In this document: piece after piece, positions 1 through 5,877 of the stretch
Numbering within the stretch: position 1 is the first letter of the stretch
How the letters are laid out: every line of letters begins with the position of its first letter
Assembly (NCBI GenBank): GCA_002684935.1
Contig: NYWC01000047.1
Span: 16,757 to 22,633 of the forward strand
Direction of reading: 5' to 3'
Origin: Gammaproteobacteria bacterium
GTDB taxonomy: Bacteria; Pseudomonadota; Gammaproteobacteria; Pseudomonadales; Pseudohongiellaceae
Length of the DNA stretch: 5,877 nt
The notes under the pieces: model-generated
What the model was told of the DNA's origin: nothing
The model's input: the letters and a program-made list of their open reading frames with translations, nothing else
Databases searched by the model: none
Position numbers and translations under genes: made by a program

Positions 1-998
1 AGTCCGATCTCGCGATAGTAGCGGATTGCGCCAAGGTGCAGCGGTGCCCCGAGACCATCGATTGCGATCTCCATACGCATGTCGCGAGTGGCGCGATGAA
101 TATCATGCAGGGTTGACAGGTTTTCCCATATAACTTTTGTTATGTTGTATACCGCCTCATCAGGGATGCCGACCCTGGTGACGAGCACATTGGGTGAGGC
201 CACGGTACGAATCAGTTCAGTTTGATTGGGATATGTGCCGGGCGGGAACTCGTACCAGTCCCACAGCGGGTAGCGCGCGTTAATCCGATCCAGTGACTCC
301 TGGGTCCAGTTCAAAATCGTCATGCGATCACCCATCAGGGCATAGGCCTGGGTGATTGAGCTGACCGGTGCGCCGGCAGGGATGTTCATGCCCACTATGT
401 TGCCATCTTGAATTGCGCCGGTGGTCGGGCCGTAGCCCATATAGGCCAGGCTAAACTTGCTTTGGTAATCAATGCCCAGGGTATCGAGTATGAAGCGACC
501 TGTCTGCTCCGCGCCGGAGTTGCGTGCTCCCAGCACGTAGCGATCGCCATCCAGATTGTTGAGATCCGCCATGGTGCCGTTTTCTGTCAGTTCAGAGAGC
601 AGCACAAAGTGCTCAACGTTTTTCCAAAGGGCACTGACGCTTCGGATATGGGCCTGGGGAGTGCTTACCGGGCCATCGCCGTCCCAGGACCAGGCGCCGA
701 AGGGCCCCTGCAAGATAGCGAACTGCGCCTGGTTGTCCCGGAGTAATTTGATGTTCTCAAGTGAGCCAGCCGAACTAATGGCGGTCATGGAGATACCGTC
801 GCTTTCAGCGAGCTGTGCGTGGGTGATGGTAGCGATAGCAACACCGACCGGGTAAAAGGTGCCGCCAGTGGTTGCCGTGGTGAGCACATAGGGGCGAGCC
901 CGACTCAATTCATCACTGCAGGCTACCAACATGGTTAGGGCGAGTAATGCCAATAGCGTTGGGCGCAGGCTTGAACCAAATTTCTTGAATGTGGGCAC
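1..998 (-). CDS. TAXI-family TRAP transporter substrate-binding lipoprotein (C-terminus cut by window edge)
   Basis: The frame is open from a GTG at 998 to the left edge (332 codons), with no stop inside the window. Residues 5-27 form a lipoprotein signal (K5, K6, R12, a Leu-rich core, lipobox LVAC with Cys27, +2 Ser), so the mature protein is predicted to be lipid-anchored facing the periplasm, probably in the outer membrane. Family hallmarks are the glycine-rich opening TTATTGGTFYPVGVAIA (about 40-56), SSAGSLENIKLLRDNQAQFA (about 75-94), the mid-domain stretch DGDRYVLGARNSGAEQ (about 150-165), and the closing GAPLHLGAIRYYRE (317-330). That closing motif is near the usual family C-terminus, so only a few residues should be missing. 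TAXI proteins capture a small, usually carboxylate-type solute for a TRAP permease; the substrate cannot be read here, and a permease gene could lie just beyond the left edge. There is no in-frame ATG before the lipobox, which favours the GTG start; its ribosome site is weak (AAGAA about 9 bases upstream). No other cysteines are present. Confidence 0.9.
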   Translation of the reverse strand, partial: MPTFKKFGSSLRPTLLALLALTMLVACSDELSRARPYVLTTATTGGTFYPVGVAIATITHAQLAESDGISMTAISSAGSLENIKLLRDNQAQFAILQGPFGAWSWDGDGPVSTPQAHIRSVSALWKNVEHFVLLSELTENGTMADLNNLDGDRYVLGARNSGAEQTGRFILDTLGIDYQSKFSLAYMGYGPTTGAIQDGNIVGMNIPAGAPVSSITQAYALMGDRMTILNWTQESLDRINARYPLWDWYEFPPGTYPNQTELIRTVASPNVLVTRVGIPDEAVYNITKVIWENLSTLHDIHRATRDMRMEIAIDGLGAPLHLGAIRYYREIG

Positions 999-1263
999 TA
1001 TGCTGGATTCTTTTTTATTTCTCTCAAACAGACGGGACAGTAGCTGTGGCAGTTGGAAACGCCTTTCAACTTATCGTTTCGAGATGCTCAATCAGAGACA
1101 TATGCTGTGACGATTAATAGCCTGTCTGGACCCGATCTCTATTCTCGTCTCGAGTGCAGAAACCGCTTGGATGAAAGCACATTTCCCCGCAAAGCTCAAT
1201 TGAAGCGGATTTGGGGTAGGAGGGCGGGATTTACTGTCCTGTAAGGTGAGCCCGCGCCTGTTC
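999..1263. other. Intergenic region, no gene supported
   Basis: These 265 bases separate the 81-residue membrane protein from the TAXI gene on the minus strand. They are much longer than the 3-28 base gaps upstream, so a promoter for the TAXI gene may lie here. I could not find a convincing -35/-10 pair: a TATTAAT at about 1113-1119 (minus strand) has no good -35, and TTGAGC/TTGAAA hexamers are not properly spaced from an AT-rich -10. The short open frames on either strand here begin at non-ATG codons or overlap real genes and have no recognisable protein features. An A-rich stretch (1011-1020 on the minus strand) lies immediately before the TAXI start. Confidence 0.6.
1224..1255 (-). other. 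Possible nested RNA hairpin downstream of the small membrane protein gene
   Basis: Just after the stop of the 81-residue gene, the minus-strand RNA can pair GCGGG (1255-1251) with CCCGC (1228-1224). Inside that, TTAC (1244-1241) can pair with GTAA (1234-1231) around a six-base loop. A second small hairpin, GCCTG-AGAA-CAGGC, overlaps the stop codon at 1269-1256. No U-run follows either structure on the minus strand, so this is not a canonical intrinsic terminator. It could mark the 3' end of the operon transcript (Rho-dependent or processed) or be chance pairing. Confidence 0.3.
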
Positions 1264-1509
1264 TCAGGCCTTTTTGCGATCCGCGCCAAGGGTATCCTTA
1301 ACGGTGCCGGCCAGCGGCTTTTCCTGATCCAGGACGTCAATCAGTTTAAAGGTGCCTCCCAGTACGGTGGCGCCCAGAGTGACGCCAACGATGAGTGCAA
1401 TTCTGAAGAACATATGAATATAGATGCCCGTGTAGTAGGCACCTACCTCGGCAATTACATTGACCAGAACAAAGGAAATACCAAAGGAGGTCCAGACAAT
1501 TTTCTTCAT
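1264..1509 (-). CDS. Small two-helix membrane protein, unknown family
   Basis: This is an 81-residue protein with ATG at 1509 and TGA at 1266-1264. It has two hydrophobic segments, about residues 4-20 (VWTSFGISFVLVNVIA) and about 36-55 (RIALIVGVTLGATVLGGTFK), joined by an aromatic loop with several Tyr. The Lys pair at the start and the Lys/Arg-rich tail (KDTLGADRKKA) suggest both ends are cytoplasmic under the positive-inside rule. I do not recognise the family. It starts 28 bases after the stop of the second propeller gene, with a partial ribosome site AAGAG (1521-1517) seven bases before the ATG, so it is probably the last gene of the same transcription unit. The good start context, membrane topology and operon position support a real gene. 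A competing minus-strand frame (1340-1092) overlaps it and has no membrane or domain character. A role as a membrane partner of the exported propellers is only a guess. Confidence 0.75.
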   Translation of the reverse strand: MKKIVWTSFGISFVLVNVIAEVGAYYTGIYIHMFFRIALIVGVTLGATVLGGTFKLIDVLDQEKPLAGTVKDTLGADRKKA

Positions 1510-1537
1510 TAAAAGGCTCTTGATGCAGGCAGGCTGG

Positions 1538-3208
1538 TTACTTCGAGAGTAACAGTATTCCCCGAATCTGACTAGCGTCGAAACTGGTGAAGACTATGAC
1601 GTCGTCTAGTTGATCGCTGTTGATTTGGGCGGCGACGAGATCACCGTTGCTGATATTGCTGTCAAGGTCGATGCTGACAGCAGCGGCCTGACTTCTGGCC
1701 ACATCGAGGTTGGGGTCCCCACTGAGTGTTACATTGTTAAGGATTTCGCGAATATCGATTTCATAGTTGTCGCGACTTTGGGAGTAGCCCAGCGCGCCGA
1801 GAAACTCCCGATCCTGGCTCGGTTCGATTGTATTCAGAAACACCCTAATCTGGTTATCCATCAGCACCACCAGGTCATCTGCCTCTAGACTGCCTTCAAG
1901 GTCTGCCTCTGTCGTTCGCGAGATGCCCTGATCCTGAATTTCCTCAACCTCTGAGTTGAGGTTTTCATACGCATTCGCCAAACGCATAACTGAAGGGAAT
2001 TTAAGGTCAACTGTCACCTTTCGTGAGGGTCTGCGAGCAAACCGTTCTCCGTCATTAGGATATATAAAGGCTTCGATCGCGACAGAGCCCGACAGCGCCA
2101 GCCACACGAAAATATCTCCCACAGAAATCGGTTCAACTCGCCAGAGCCAGAGATCCTTGAGACCGTCTTCGTTCTCGTCATAAAGGAAGGTACTTAAGAC
2201 ATTGCCGCCGGAGCGCAGTACCTGGCGAGGCTGCTCGAGATCCATGCCGGTGCTGTTGCCTCCGAAAAATGATACCTTGCCGCCTTCCCTCAGCAGTAAG
2301 TCATGGATGCCGTCGCCGTCTATGTCCTCAAGTATTTCTTCATGGGTAAGGGCGAGCACGCCGGTCAAATTGGAAAAGTCGAGGGTATCGATATCAAAGT
2401 CACCGAGGCGTTCTTCAATAGCGGCGATGTCCAGTGAATAAGTCGGCGAGGCAGGGAAATAGCTGTCGCCTGTAGCTGCTAGAAAAACATCCAGCTTTTC
2501 ATCGGTGCGAGAAATCAGGTCGGCATTGCCGTCGGCGTTGACGTCACGTAAATCGAGTAACGGGATGCGTATGGTTTGGCCAGCAGAGCGATTGAAGCGA
2601 TTGATGTTCAGTTGCGTGCGCAGGCGAACTTCGGAACGAACGCTGAGAGGTGGTTCGAAATTTCCTGAATCATTGATGAGAATACTGATCTCTCCTGCAC
2701 CGGGAATTACCAGATCTTGCAAGCCGTCGGCATTGATGTCTCGGGCAAAATGTAAACGGCTTACTCCAGAGCTGATGAAGCCGGGTAAATCGGATTTGAT
2801 GACCTGTGGTTCTAAAACTGTACGATCGGCGATTGGGTAGTACACCGCTTGCTTGCCATCCAGCAAGGCAATAATCGTGGTGCTGCCGTTACTACTGAAG
2901 CCATTGCTGAGATCCCAGCCTACAGCTCGTGCGCCAAACTGTATTTCGGCGAAATCGGCGCTAAAGTCAAAACCGTCGTTGGATTGAAAATATATTCTCA
3001 GACGATCATCCACGAGGGTGGACAGGTCATTCAAGCCGTCATCATTGAGATCAGCCACTACAAGAGATTCGGCACTGGCCGGCAAACTGAAAATCTGCTG
3101 CTTGAAGTCGGGTACATCTGACCATCCCGATTGGCTTAAACCACCGAATAGCAGTGCATTGGATAGCGCGATCAACCCCCATCTGCTACGCTTGATTAGC
3201 ATCGTCAC
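1538..3208 (-). CDS. Secreted FG-GAP/VCBS repeat protein (beta-propeller-like), second of a tandem pair
   Basis: This is a 556-residue protein. A signal peptide is likely (KRSR at 6-9, hydrophobic run about 10-24, cleavage probably near residue 30), giving export across the inner membrane. Calcium-binding FG-GAP/VCBS loops of the type D-x-[ND]-x-D-G-x-x-D-L occur at residues 53-62 (DLNDDGLNDL), 157-166 (DINADGLQDL), 222-231 (DVNADGNADL), 295-304 (DIDGDGIHDL) and 344-353 (DENEDGLKDL). There are weaker versions near 436-446 and 529-537, the latter followed by a terminal strand ILLLSK. Such repeats form integrin-alpha-like propellers, commonly for adhesion or scaffolding; no enzyme domain is seen. 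A non-repeat stretch lies between the fifth and sixth motifs (about 360-430). The protein contains no cysteine. The start is GTG at 3208, supported by AAGGA 11 bases upstream; an ATG two codons in (3202) is an alternative. It begins 18 bases after its paralogue. Family assignment is firm; the ligand and role are unknown. Confidence 0.9.
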   Translation of the reverse strand: MTMLIKRSRWGLIALSNALLFGGLSQSGWSDVPDFKQQIFSLPASAESLVVADLNDDGLNDLSTLVDDRLRIYFQSNDGFDFSADFAEIQFGARAVGWDLSNGFSSNGSTTIIALLDGKQAVYYPIADRTVLEPQVIKSDLPGFISSGVSRLHFARDINADGLQDLVIPGAGEISILINDSGNFEPPLSVRSEVRLRTQLNINRFNRSAGQTIRIPLLDLRDVNADGNADLISRTDEKLDVFLAATGDSYFPASPTYSLDIAAIEERLGDFDIDTLDFSNLTGVLALTHEEILEDIDGDGIHDLLLREGGKVSFFGGNSTGMDLEQPRQVLRSGGNVLSTFLYDENEDGLKDLWLWRVEPISVGDIFVWLALSGSVAIEAFIYPNDGERFARRPSRKVTVDLKFPSVMRLANAYENLNSEVEEIQDQGISRTTEADLEGSLEADDLVVLMDNQIRVFLNTIEPSQDREFLGALGYSQSRDNYEIDIREILNNVTLSGDPNLDVARSQAAAVSIDLDSNISNGDLVAAQINSDQLDDVIVFTSFDASQIRGILLLSK

Positions 3209-3219
3209 TCGATCTCTGA

Positions 3220-3224
3220 TCCTT
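3220..3224 (-). promoter_or_regulatory. Ribosome binding site for the second propeller gene
   Basis: AAGGA sits in the 18-base gap between the two propeller genes, 11 bases before the GTG at 3208 and 17 before the ATG at 3202. The spacing favours the GTG start. Confidence 0.5.
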
Positions 3225-3226
3225 GG

Positions 3227-4810
3227 TCAAGGCTGTGCCACCAGCAGCGTCGTGGTCCTGCCATGGCGCAGCAGCAGATCGGGTCGGTCATCATCATTTA
3301 AACTTAGTACTTCAAATTCGAATACCGTGCGGGGAGAGACGTACTCCCAGAATGGCTCATTGGCAATCCGCAGGTCAGACCCGATTTGTTTTGCGGCCAG
3401 CGTGCCATTTTCAGTCACATACAGCGCATCATTGGCGCCATCGCCATCCACGTCGTAACGCAAGGACATCTGTTCGGACAGGCCGCGTACGTTCTCGGCG
3501 GAGAACGTTTCTTCGAGCCTGGAGTCCGGTCGACGGTTGAACACCTGGCCCGGTTCGCTGGCGCCGCTGCCGTAAAGTAACTGGGTGCGGTTAATGCTGG
3601 CGTTTCGAATCGCATCGACCACCGGAATGGTATAAAAGTTGGCGTTGAGGACGACCTCACCATCGGCGTTTTCTATGACTTCAAGACTCATGTCAAAACC
3701 TGAAAAGCGCATAACCTGATTCGGCCCAGCAAAATTAAAGCTACCTGCCTGGTTAAGGTAGAGTCGAGCGGTCCAGTCATCCCCGTCTCCAGATAGACGT
3801 AATAAATCGACCTTGCCATCCTGATTCATGTCGACAAGCTGCAGCTCACCGCTGGAATCCAGATCGCTCTGCCAATTCGGTGTGGAGTCAAACCTGCTGT
3901 CGGCATGCTGAAAGTGGATGTTCATTTGTCCCAGGCCATTTTCGCCGGCGTTGATATACGCGATGTCCAACCGCGCATCGTCATTGAGTTGGGTTAGGAC
4001 AGCGCCAGGCATCCATTGTTCGCTTCGTAACAGGGAGCCTGACTCCAGCTCGGCTTCCTGCCATTGTTCGACAAAGCCCTCAAAGGGAGAGGGCAGTTCG
4101 ACCCTGAGCTCCACCACGACACCCTGTTCCGGATTTATCCCCAGCCTGCCGTCAAGATCTGGCTCGTTGTTGACGCGCTGAACCGGCGTGATGTCTTCAT
4201 TCAGGGTGGTGAACCGGGTCGCCAGGGTGAAGGTTTCATCATGGCCTCCGAAGAACAGCCCATACTCATCATCACCGGCAAGCAGCAGATCGACAAAGCC
4301 ATCGCCATTTATGTCGGTGGGTATATTGGTGAAAAGGGTTTCTTCAAGGTCAGGGATCGCGGCGATCAGGTCCCATTCAATCAATAGTTTTAGATTTCCC
4401 GCATAGCCTGCCTGAGTAGTTGACAGGCTAAACACACCGCTGTCCGCGAATAGCACCAGTTCCTTGCCGGGGTCGGGTCGCAGGTCGGCGAAGCCAACGG
4501 CGATAGTTTCAGTCTTTACCTCAATCCGCTGCGGGGTAGCGGCAAAGCCGCCGTCGGCCTGCTGGTGGTGGATGTGAAGCTCGCGCCCAATGGCAGGATC
4601 ATAGTGCGAATAGATGATGTCCTTGGCGTCATCGCCATTCACGTCTTCCAACACCAAGGGGCGCCAGTTTTCTTCGCGCTCCAATTCGAAGGCGGCATAG
4701 TTAGATTGAGCCGTGGCCTCAGTGAGCAGGCACAGCACAATGGTCAGACCCAGCAACGCAGAGGAGACAGGATGTTGGATTCTGCTTGGCTTAGTCTGAT
4801 GACAAATCAT
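3227..4810 (-). CDS. Secreted FG-GAP/VCBS repeat protein (beta-propeller-like), first of a tandem pair
   Basis: This is a 527-residue protein with ATG at 4810 and TGA at 3229-3227. The Sec signal peptide has a basic/polar start (K7, R10, H13), a hydrophobic core of about residues 17-30 and an Ala-x-Ala cleavage site at 32-34 before Gln35. FG-GAP/VCBS calcium loops occur at 56-65 (DVNGDDAKDI), 166-175 (DINGDGFVDL), 275-283 (LNDDARLDI), 327-336 (DMNQDGKVDL), 453-462 (DVDGDGANDA) and 504-513 (LNDDDRPDLL). A degenerate unit lies near 107-122. The last motif is followed by a terminal strand (TTTLLVAQP), as in the neighbouring paralogue. The only cysteines (3 and 27) are in the signal peptide. A propeller serving in binding or adhesion at the cell surface or in the periplasm is likely; no catalytic motif is visible. 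No clear ribosome site precedes the ATG, which lies 17 bases after the PDZ gene stop, so translational coupling is plausible. Confidence 0.9.
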   Translation of the reverse strand: MICHQTKPSRIQHPVSSALLGLTIVLCLLTEATAQSNYAAFELEREENWRPLVLEDVNGDDAKDIIYSHYDPAIGRELHIHHQQADGGFAATPQRIEVKTETIAVGFADLRPDPGKELVLFADSGVFSLSTTQAGYAGNLKLLIEWDLIAAIPDLEETLFTNIPTDINGDGFVDLLLAGDDEYGLFFGGHDETFTLATRFTTLNEDITPVQRVNNEPDLDGRLGINPEQGVVVELRVELPSPFEGFVEQWQEAELESGSLLRSEQWMPGAVLTQLNDDARLDIAYINAGENGLGQMNIHFQHADSRFDSTPNWQSDLDSSGELQLVDMNQDGKVDLLRLSGDGDDWTARLYLNQAGSFNFAGPNQVMRFSGFDMSLEVIENADGEVVLNANFYTIPVVDAIRNASINRTQLLYGSGASEPGQVFNRRPDSRLEETFSAENVRGLSEQMSLRYDVDGDGANDALYVTENGTLAAKQIGSDLRIANEPFWEYVSPRTVFEFEVLSLNDDDRPDLLLRHGRTTTLLVAQP

Positions 4811-4827
4811 GGTTTGCTTAGGCGCCG

Positions 4828-5787
4828 TTAATTGCTGCGGTTGGTTTCTTCGGTAAGTTCACCGACGTCGGTGCTGACATTGATTAGACCAAGAATGTTA
4901 TGGGATCGTTCCCCTTCGTTTTGTTGGAAACTGTACAGCGCGAACAGCCAAAAATCGGCTAGCGTGAAGCTGCTGCGAGACGGGCTGAGCGAGGACTCGT
5001 ATTGCAACACTGGCCCCAGTGCTATGCGACTAATACGCCTGCCAGGATTCCATAGTTCAACCTTGGGATTTGTCAGGCGCTCATTCTGTACGACGGTCAT
5101 CTGCACGGTGTCGCCGGGTTCAAAGTCGGAGTTCAAGCGGTTTACCAGATCCTGGGCCGAATTCAGGTAGCGGCCGTTAAGCGCCAGGATCAGCGCTTCG
5201 GCTTCGATGCCCGCCGCAGGCAACGGGCTTTCGGCAAAAATCTCCACCACCCGGGCGGCGGCAACCCTGCCTCGCTCAGGAATATTGACTAGCTCGGTGG
5301 TGTACCCGGCGCGGCTGGCAATTGGGTCAACGCGATAGAGTTCTATTGGCGGTGCGCCAGTCGATCTGGCTGCAGCGATCATGCTGGCCTCAAACACCAC
5401 GGTACCGCGCCGAACTTCCAGCGTATATTGATTGTCTGCAACCGGATTTGCCTGCAGAGCAAGCAGTGTGTCGGTATGGTCAGTCTGGGTGCCGTTTATC
5501 CTGAGAATCACATCACCAATTTCCAAGCCGGCGTTCGCCGCCGGTCCGTTGCTGTTCACTGCGCGCACTCGCACGCCCGGCAGTGTCTCCACATTAAATA
5601 GCGAATCGCTTTCATTAAGGCTGACATCCATGCCGAAATCTACGCCGGAGCCAGCGCTTGCTGATACCAGCTCAACCTCTTCGGCGGACAATGTGATTGC
5701 CGGTAGCAGGGTGACGGGTTCATAGCTGATGCAGCTTGCCAGCAAAGGCAGCAGTGAAGTGACGCTAAAGCGGGTCGTGGACTTCAT
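4828..5787 (-). CDS. Double-PDZ-domain lipoprotein without a protease domain
   Basis: This is a 319-residue protein with ATG at 5787 and TAA at 4830-4828. The N-terminus is a lipoprotein signal (K2, R6, hydrophobic 9-16, lipobox LASC with Cys19, +2 Ile), so it is predicted to be anchored in the outer membrane. A first PDZ domain spans about residues 71-135, with the classic core NAGLEIGDVILRINGTQ (85-101). A second, weaker PDZ spans about 174-235, with PAAGIEAEALILALNG (190-205) in the same place. There is no trypsin-like (HtrA/Deg), Tsp or site-2 protease domain, so it is probably a binding or scaffold protein rather than an enzyme. The C-terminal 80 residues (about 240-319), including an aromatic patch ADFWLFALYSF (277-287), match nothing I recognise. 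Cys19 is the only cysteine. It starts three bases after the stop of the upstream gene, and the first propeller gene follows 17 bases after it. Domain calls are firm; the partner and function are unknown. Confidence 0.88.
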   Translation of the reverse strand: MKSTTRFSVTSLLPLLASCISYEPVTLLPAITLSAEEVELVSASAGSGVDFGMDVSLNESDSLFNVETLPGVRVRAVNSNGPAANAGLEIGDVILRINGTQTDHTDTLLALQANPVADNQYTLEVRRGTVVFEASMIAAARSTGAPPIELYRVDPIASRAGYTTELVNIPERGRVAAARVVEIFAESPLPAAGIEAEALILALNGRYLNSAQDLVNRLNSDFEPGDTVQMTVVQNERLTNPKVELWNPGRRISRIALGPVLQYESSLSPSRSSFTLADFWLFALYSFQQNEGERSHNILGLINVSTDVGELTEETNRSN

Positions 5788-5790
5788 AAA

Positions 5791-5877
5791 CTAGACCTTG
5801 CGTTTCTGCACTGAGAAAAGTGATGCGACCACCAATAGCAATAGCGCAGGTAGTGGAACCCATTGATTGAGTTCCAG
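5791..5877 (-). CDS. C-terminal end of an upstream gene: hydrophobic segment with VPLPA-like motif and basic tail
   Basis: The frame is open from the right edge to TAG at 5793-5791, giving the last 28 residues of a protein. They read as a short polar lead (LELNQW), then VPLPA, a hydrophobic run LLLLVVASLFSV, and a basic tail QKRKV. This is the layout of a C-terminal membrane anchor. The VPLPA opening resembles the VPLPA-CTERM type of exosortase sorting signals, but the hydrophobic run is short for that. The Gln-Trp followed by a Leu-rich helix also resembles the final membrane segment of von Willebrand-A (BatA/BatB-like) proteins. With only 28 residues neither can be decided. The frame is real by context: the PDZ gene's ribosome site sits inside it, and the ATG follows three bases after the stop, in the same frame. 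Confidence 0.7.
   Translation of the reverse strand: MELNQWVPLPALLLLVVASLFSVQKRKV
5795..5799 (-). promoter_or_regulatory. Ribosome binding site for the PDZ lipoprotein gene
   Basis: AAGGT lies seven bases before the ATG at 5787, inside the last codons of the upstream gene. It is the best ribosome site in the window and supports both the chosen start and co-transcription with the upstream gene. Confidence 0.55.

Noticed and set aside
408..855. Plus-strand frames antisense to the TAXI gene
   Set aside because: The minus strand here carries an uninterrupted, clearly recognisable TAXI protein; the plus frames have no family features.
1110..1125. Possible promoter -10 (TATTAAT) for the TAXI gene on the minus strand
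   Set aside because: No acceptable -35 element lies 16-18 bases upstream, so it was not listed as a promoter.
1053..1244. Plus-strand 63-codon frame in the intergenic gap
   Set aside because: It starts at TTG with no ribosome site, has low-complexity-free but featureless content, and no recognisable domain or signal. It is probably chance.
1256..1275. Plus-strand intrinsic-terminator look-alike: GCCTG-TTCT-CAGGC-C-TTTTT
   Set aside because: The T-run is the complement of the Lys codons at the end of the 81-residue minus-strand gene, the stem is only five pairs, and no credible plus-strand gene lies upstream for it to terminate.
1092..1340. Minus-strand 82-codon frame overlapping the 81-residue gene
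   Set aside because: It overlaps the better-supported membrane protein in another frame and has an Arg/Pro-rich shadow-like composition and no domain.
3018..3458. Plus-strand 146-codon frame across the junction of the two propeller genes
   Set aside because: It is antisense to two strong coding regions with clear repeat motifs, is Ser/Arg-rich, and has no recognisable features, as expected of a shadow frame.
1538..4810. Repeated DxNxDG-coding segments considered as DNA repeats
   Set aside because: The similarity is at protein level in calcium loops; the nucleotide sequences are divergent and irregularly spaced, so they are not DNA repeats or a CRISPR-like array.

Overview
The window comes from a Gram-negative bacterium, most likely a gammaproteobacterium. 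The evidence is two lipoproteins with lipoboxes and non-Asp +2 residues (the outer-membrane type), secreted proteins with Sec signal peptides, Ca-binding FG-GAP/VCBS propeller repeats, and a TRAP-type (TAXI) substrate-binding protein. This assignment rests on style of content only; no RNA marker gene is present.

Every gene I can support reads on the minus strand, so the biological order runs from the right edge to the left. At the right edge is the last 28 codons of an upstream gene, which ends in a short hydrophobic segment and a basic tail. Three bases after its stop begins a double-PDZ lipoprotein (5787-4828). Next come two large secreted FG-GAP/VCBS beta-propeller-like proteins (4810-3227 and 3208-1538), then an 81-residue protein with two membrane segments (1509-1264). 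The gaps are 3, 17, 18 and 28 bases, so these five genes look like one transcription unit. A 265-base non-coding gap follows. After it lies a TAXI-family TRAP substrate-binding lipoprotein (998 to the left edge), which is complete except for its last few residues.

The unit looks like a cell-envelope or surface module: a membrane-ending protein, a lipid-anchored protein with PDZ domains but no protease domain, two exported propellers that look like tandem paralogues, and a tiny membrane protein. The exported proteins carry no cysteine outside signal peptides and lipoboxes. The function of the module is not recognisable from sequence. The most interesting points are the paralogous propeller pair with its shared non-repeat insertion, the lone double-PDZ lipoprotein whose second PDZ has lost its Gly-Asp signature, and the VPLPA-like C-terminal tail at the right edge. 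I see no CRISPR array, mobile element, tRNA or rRNA.
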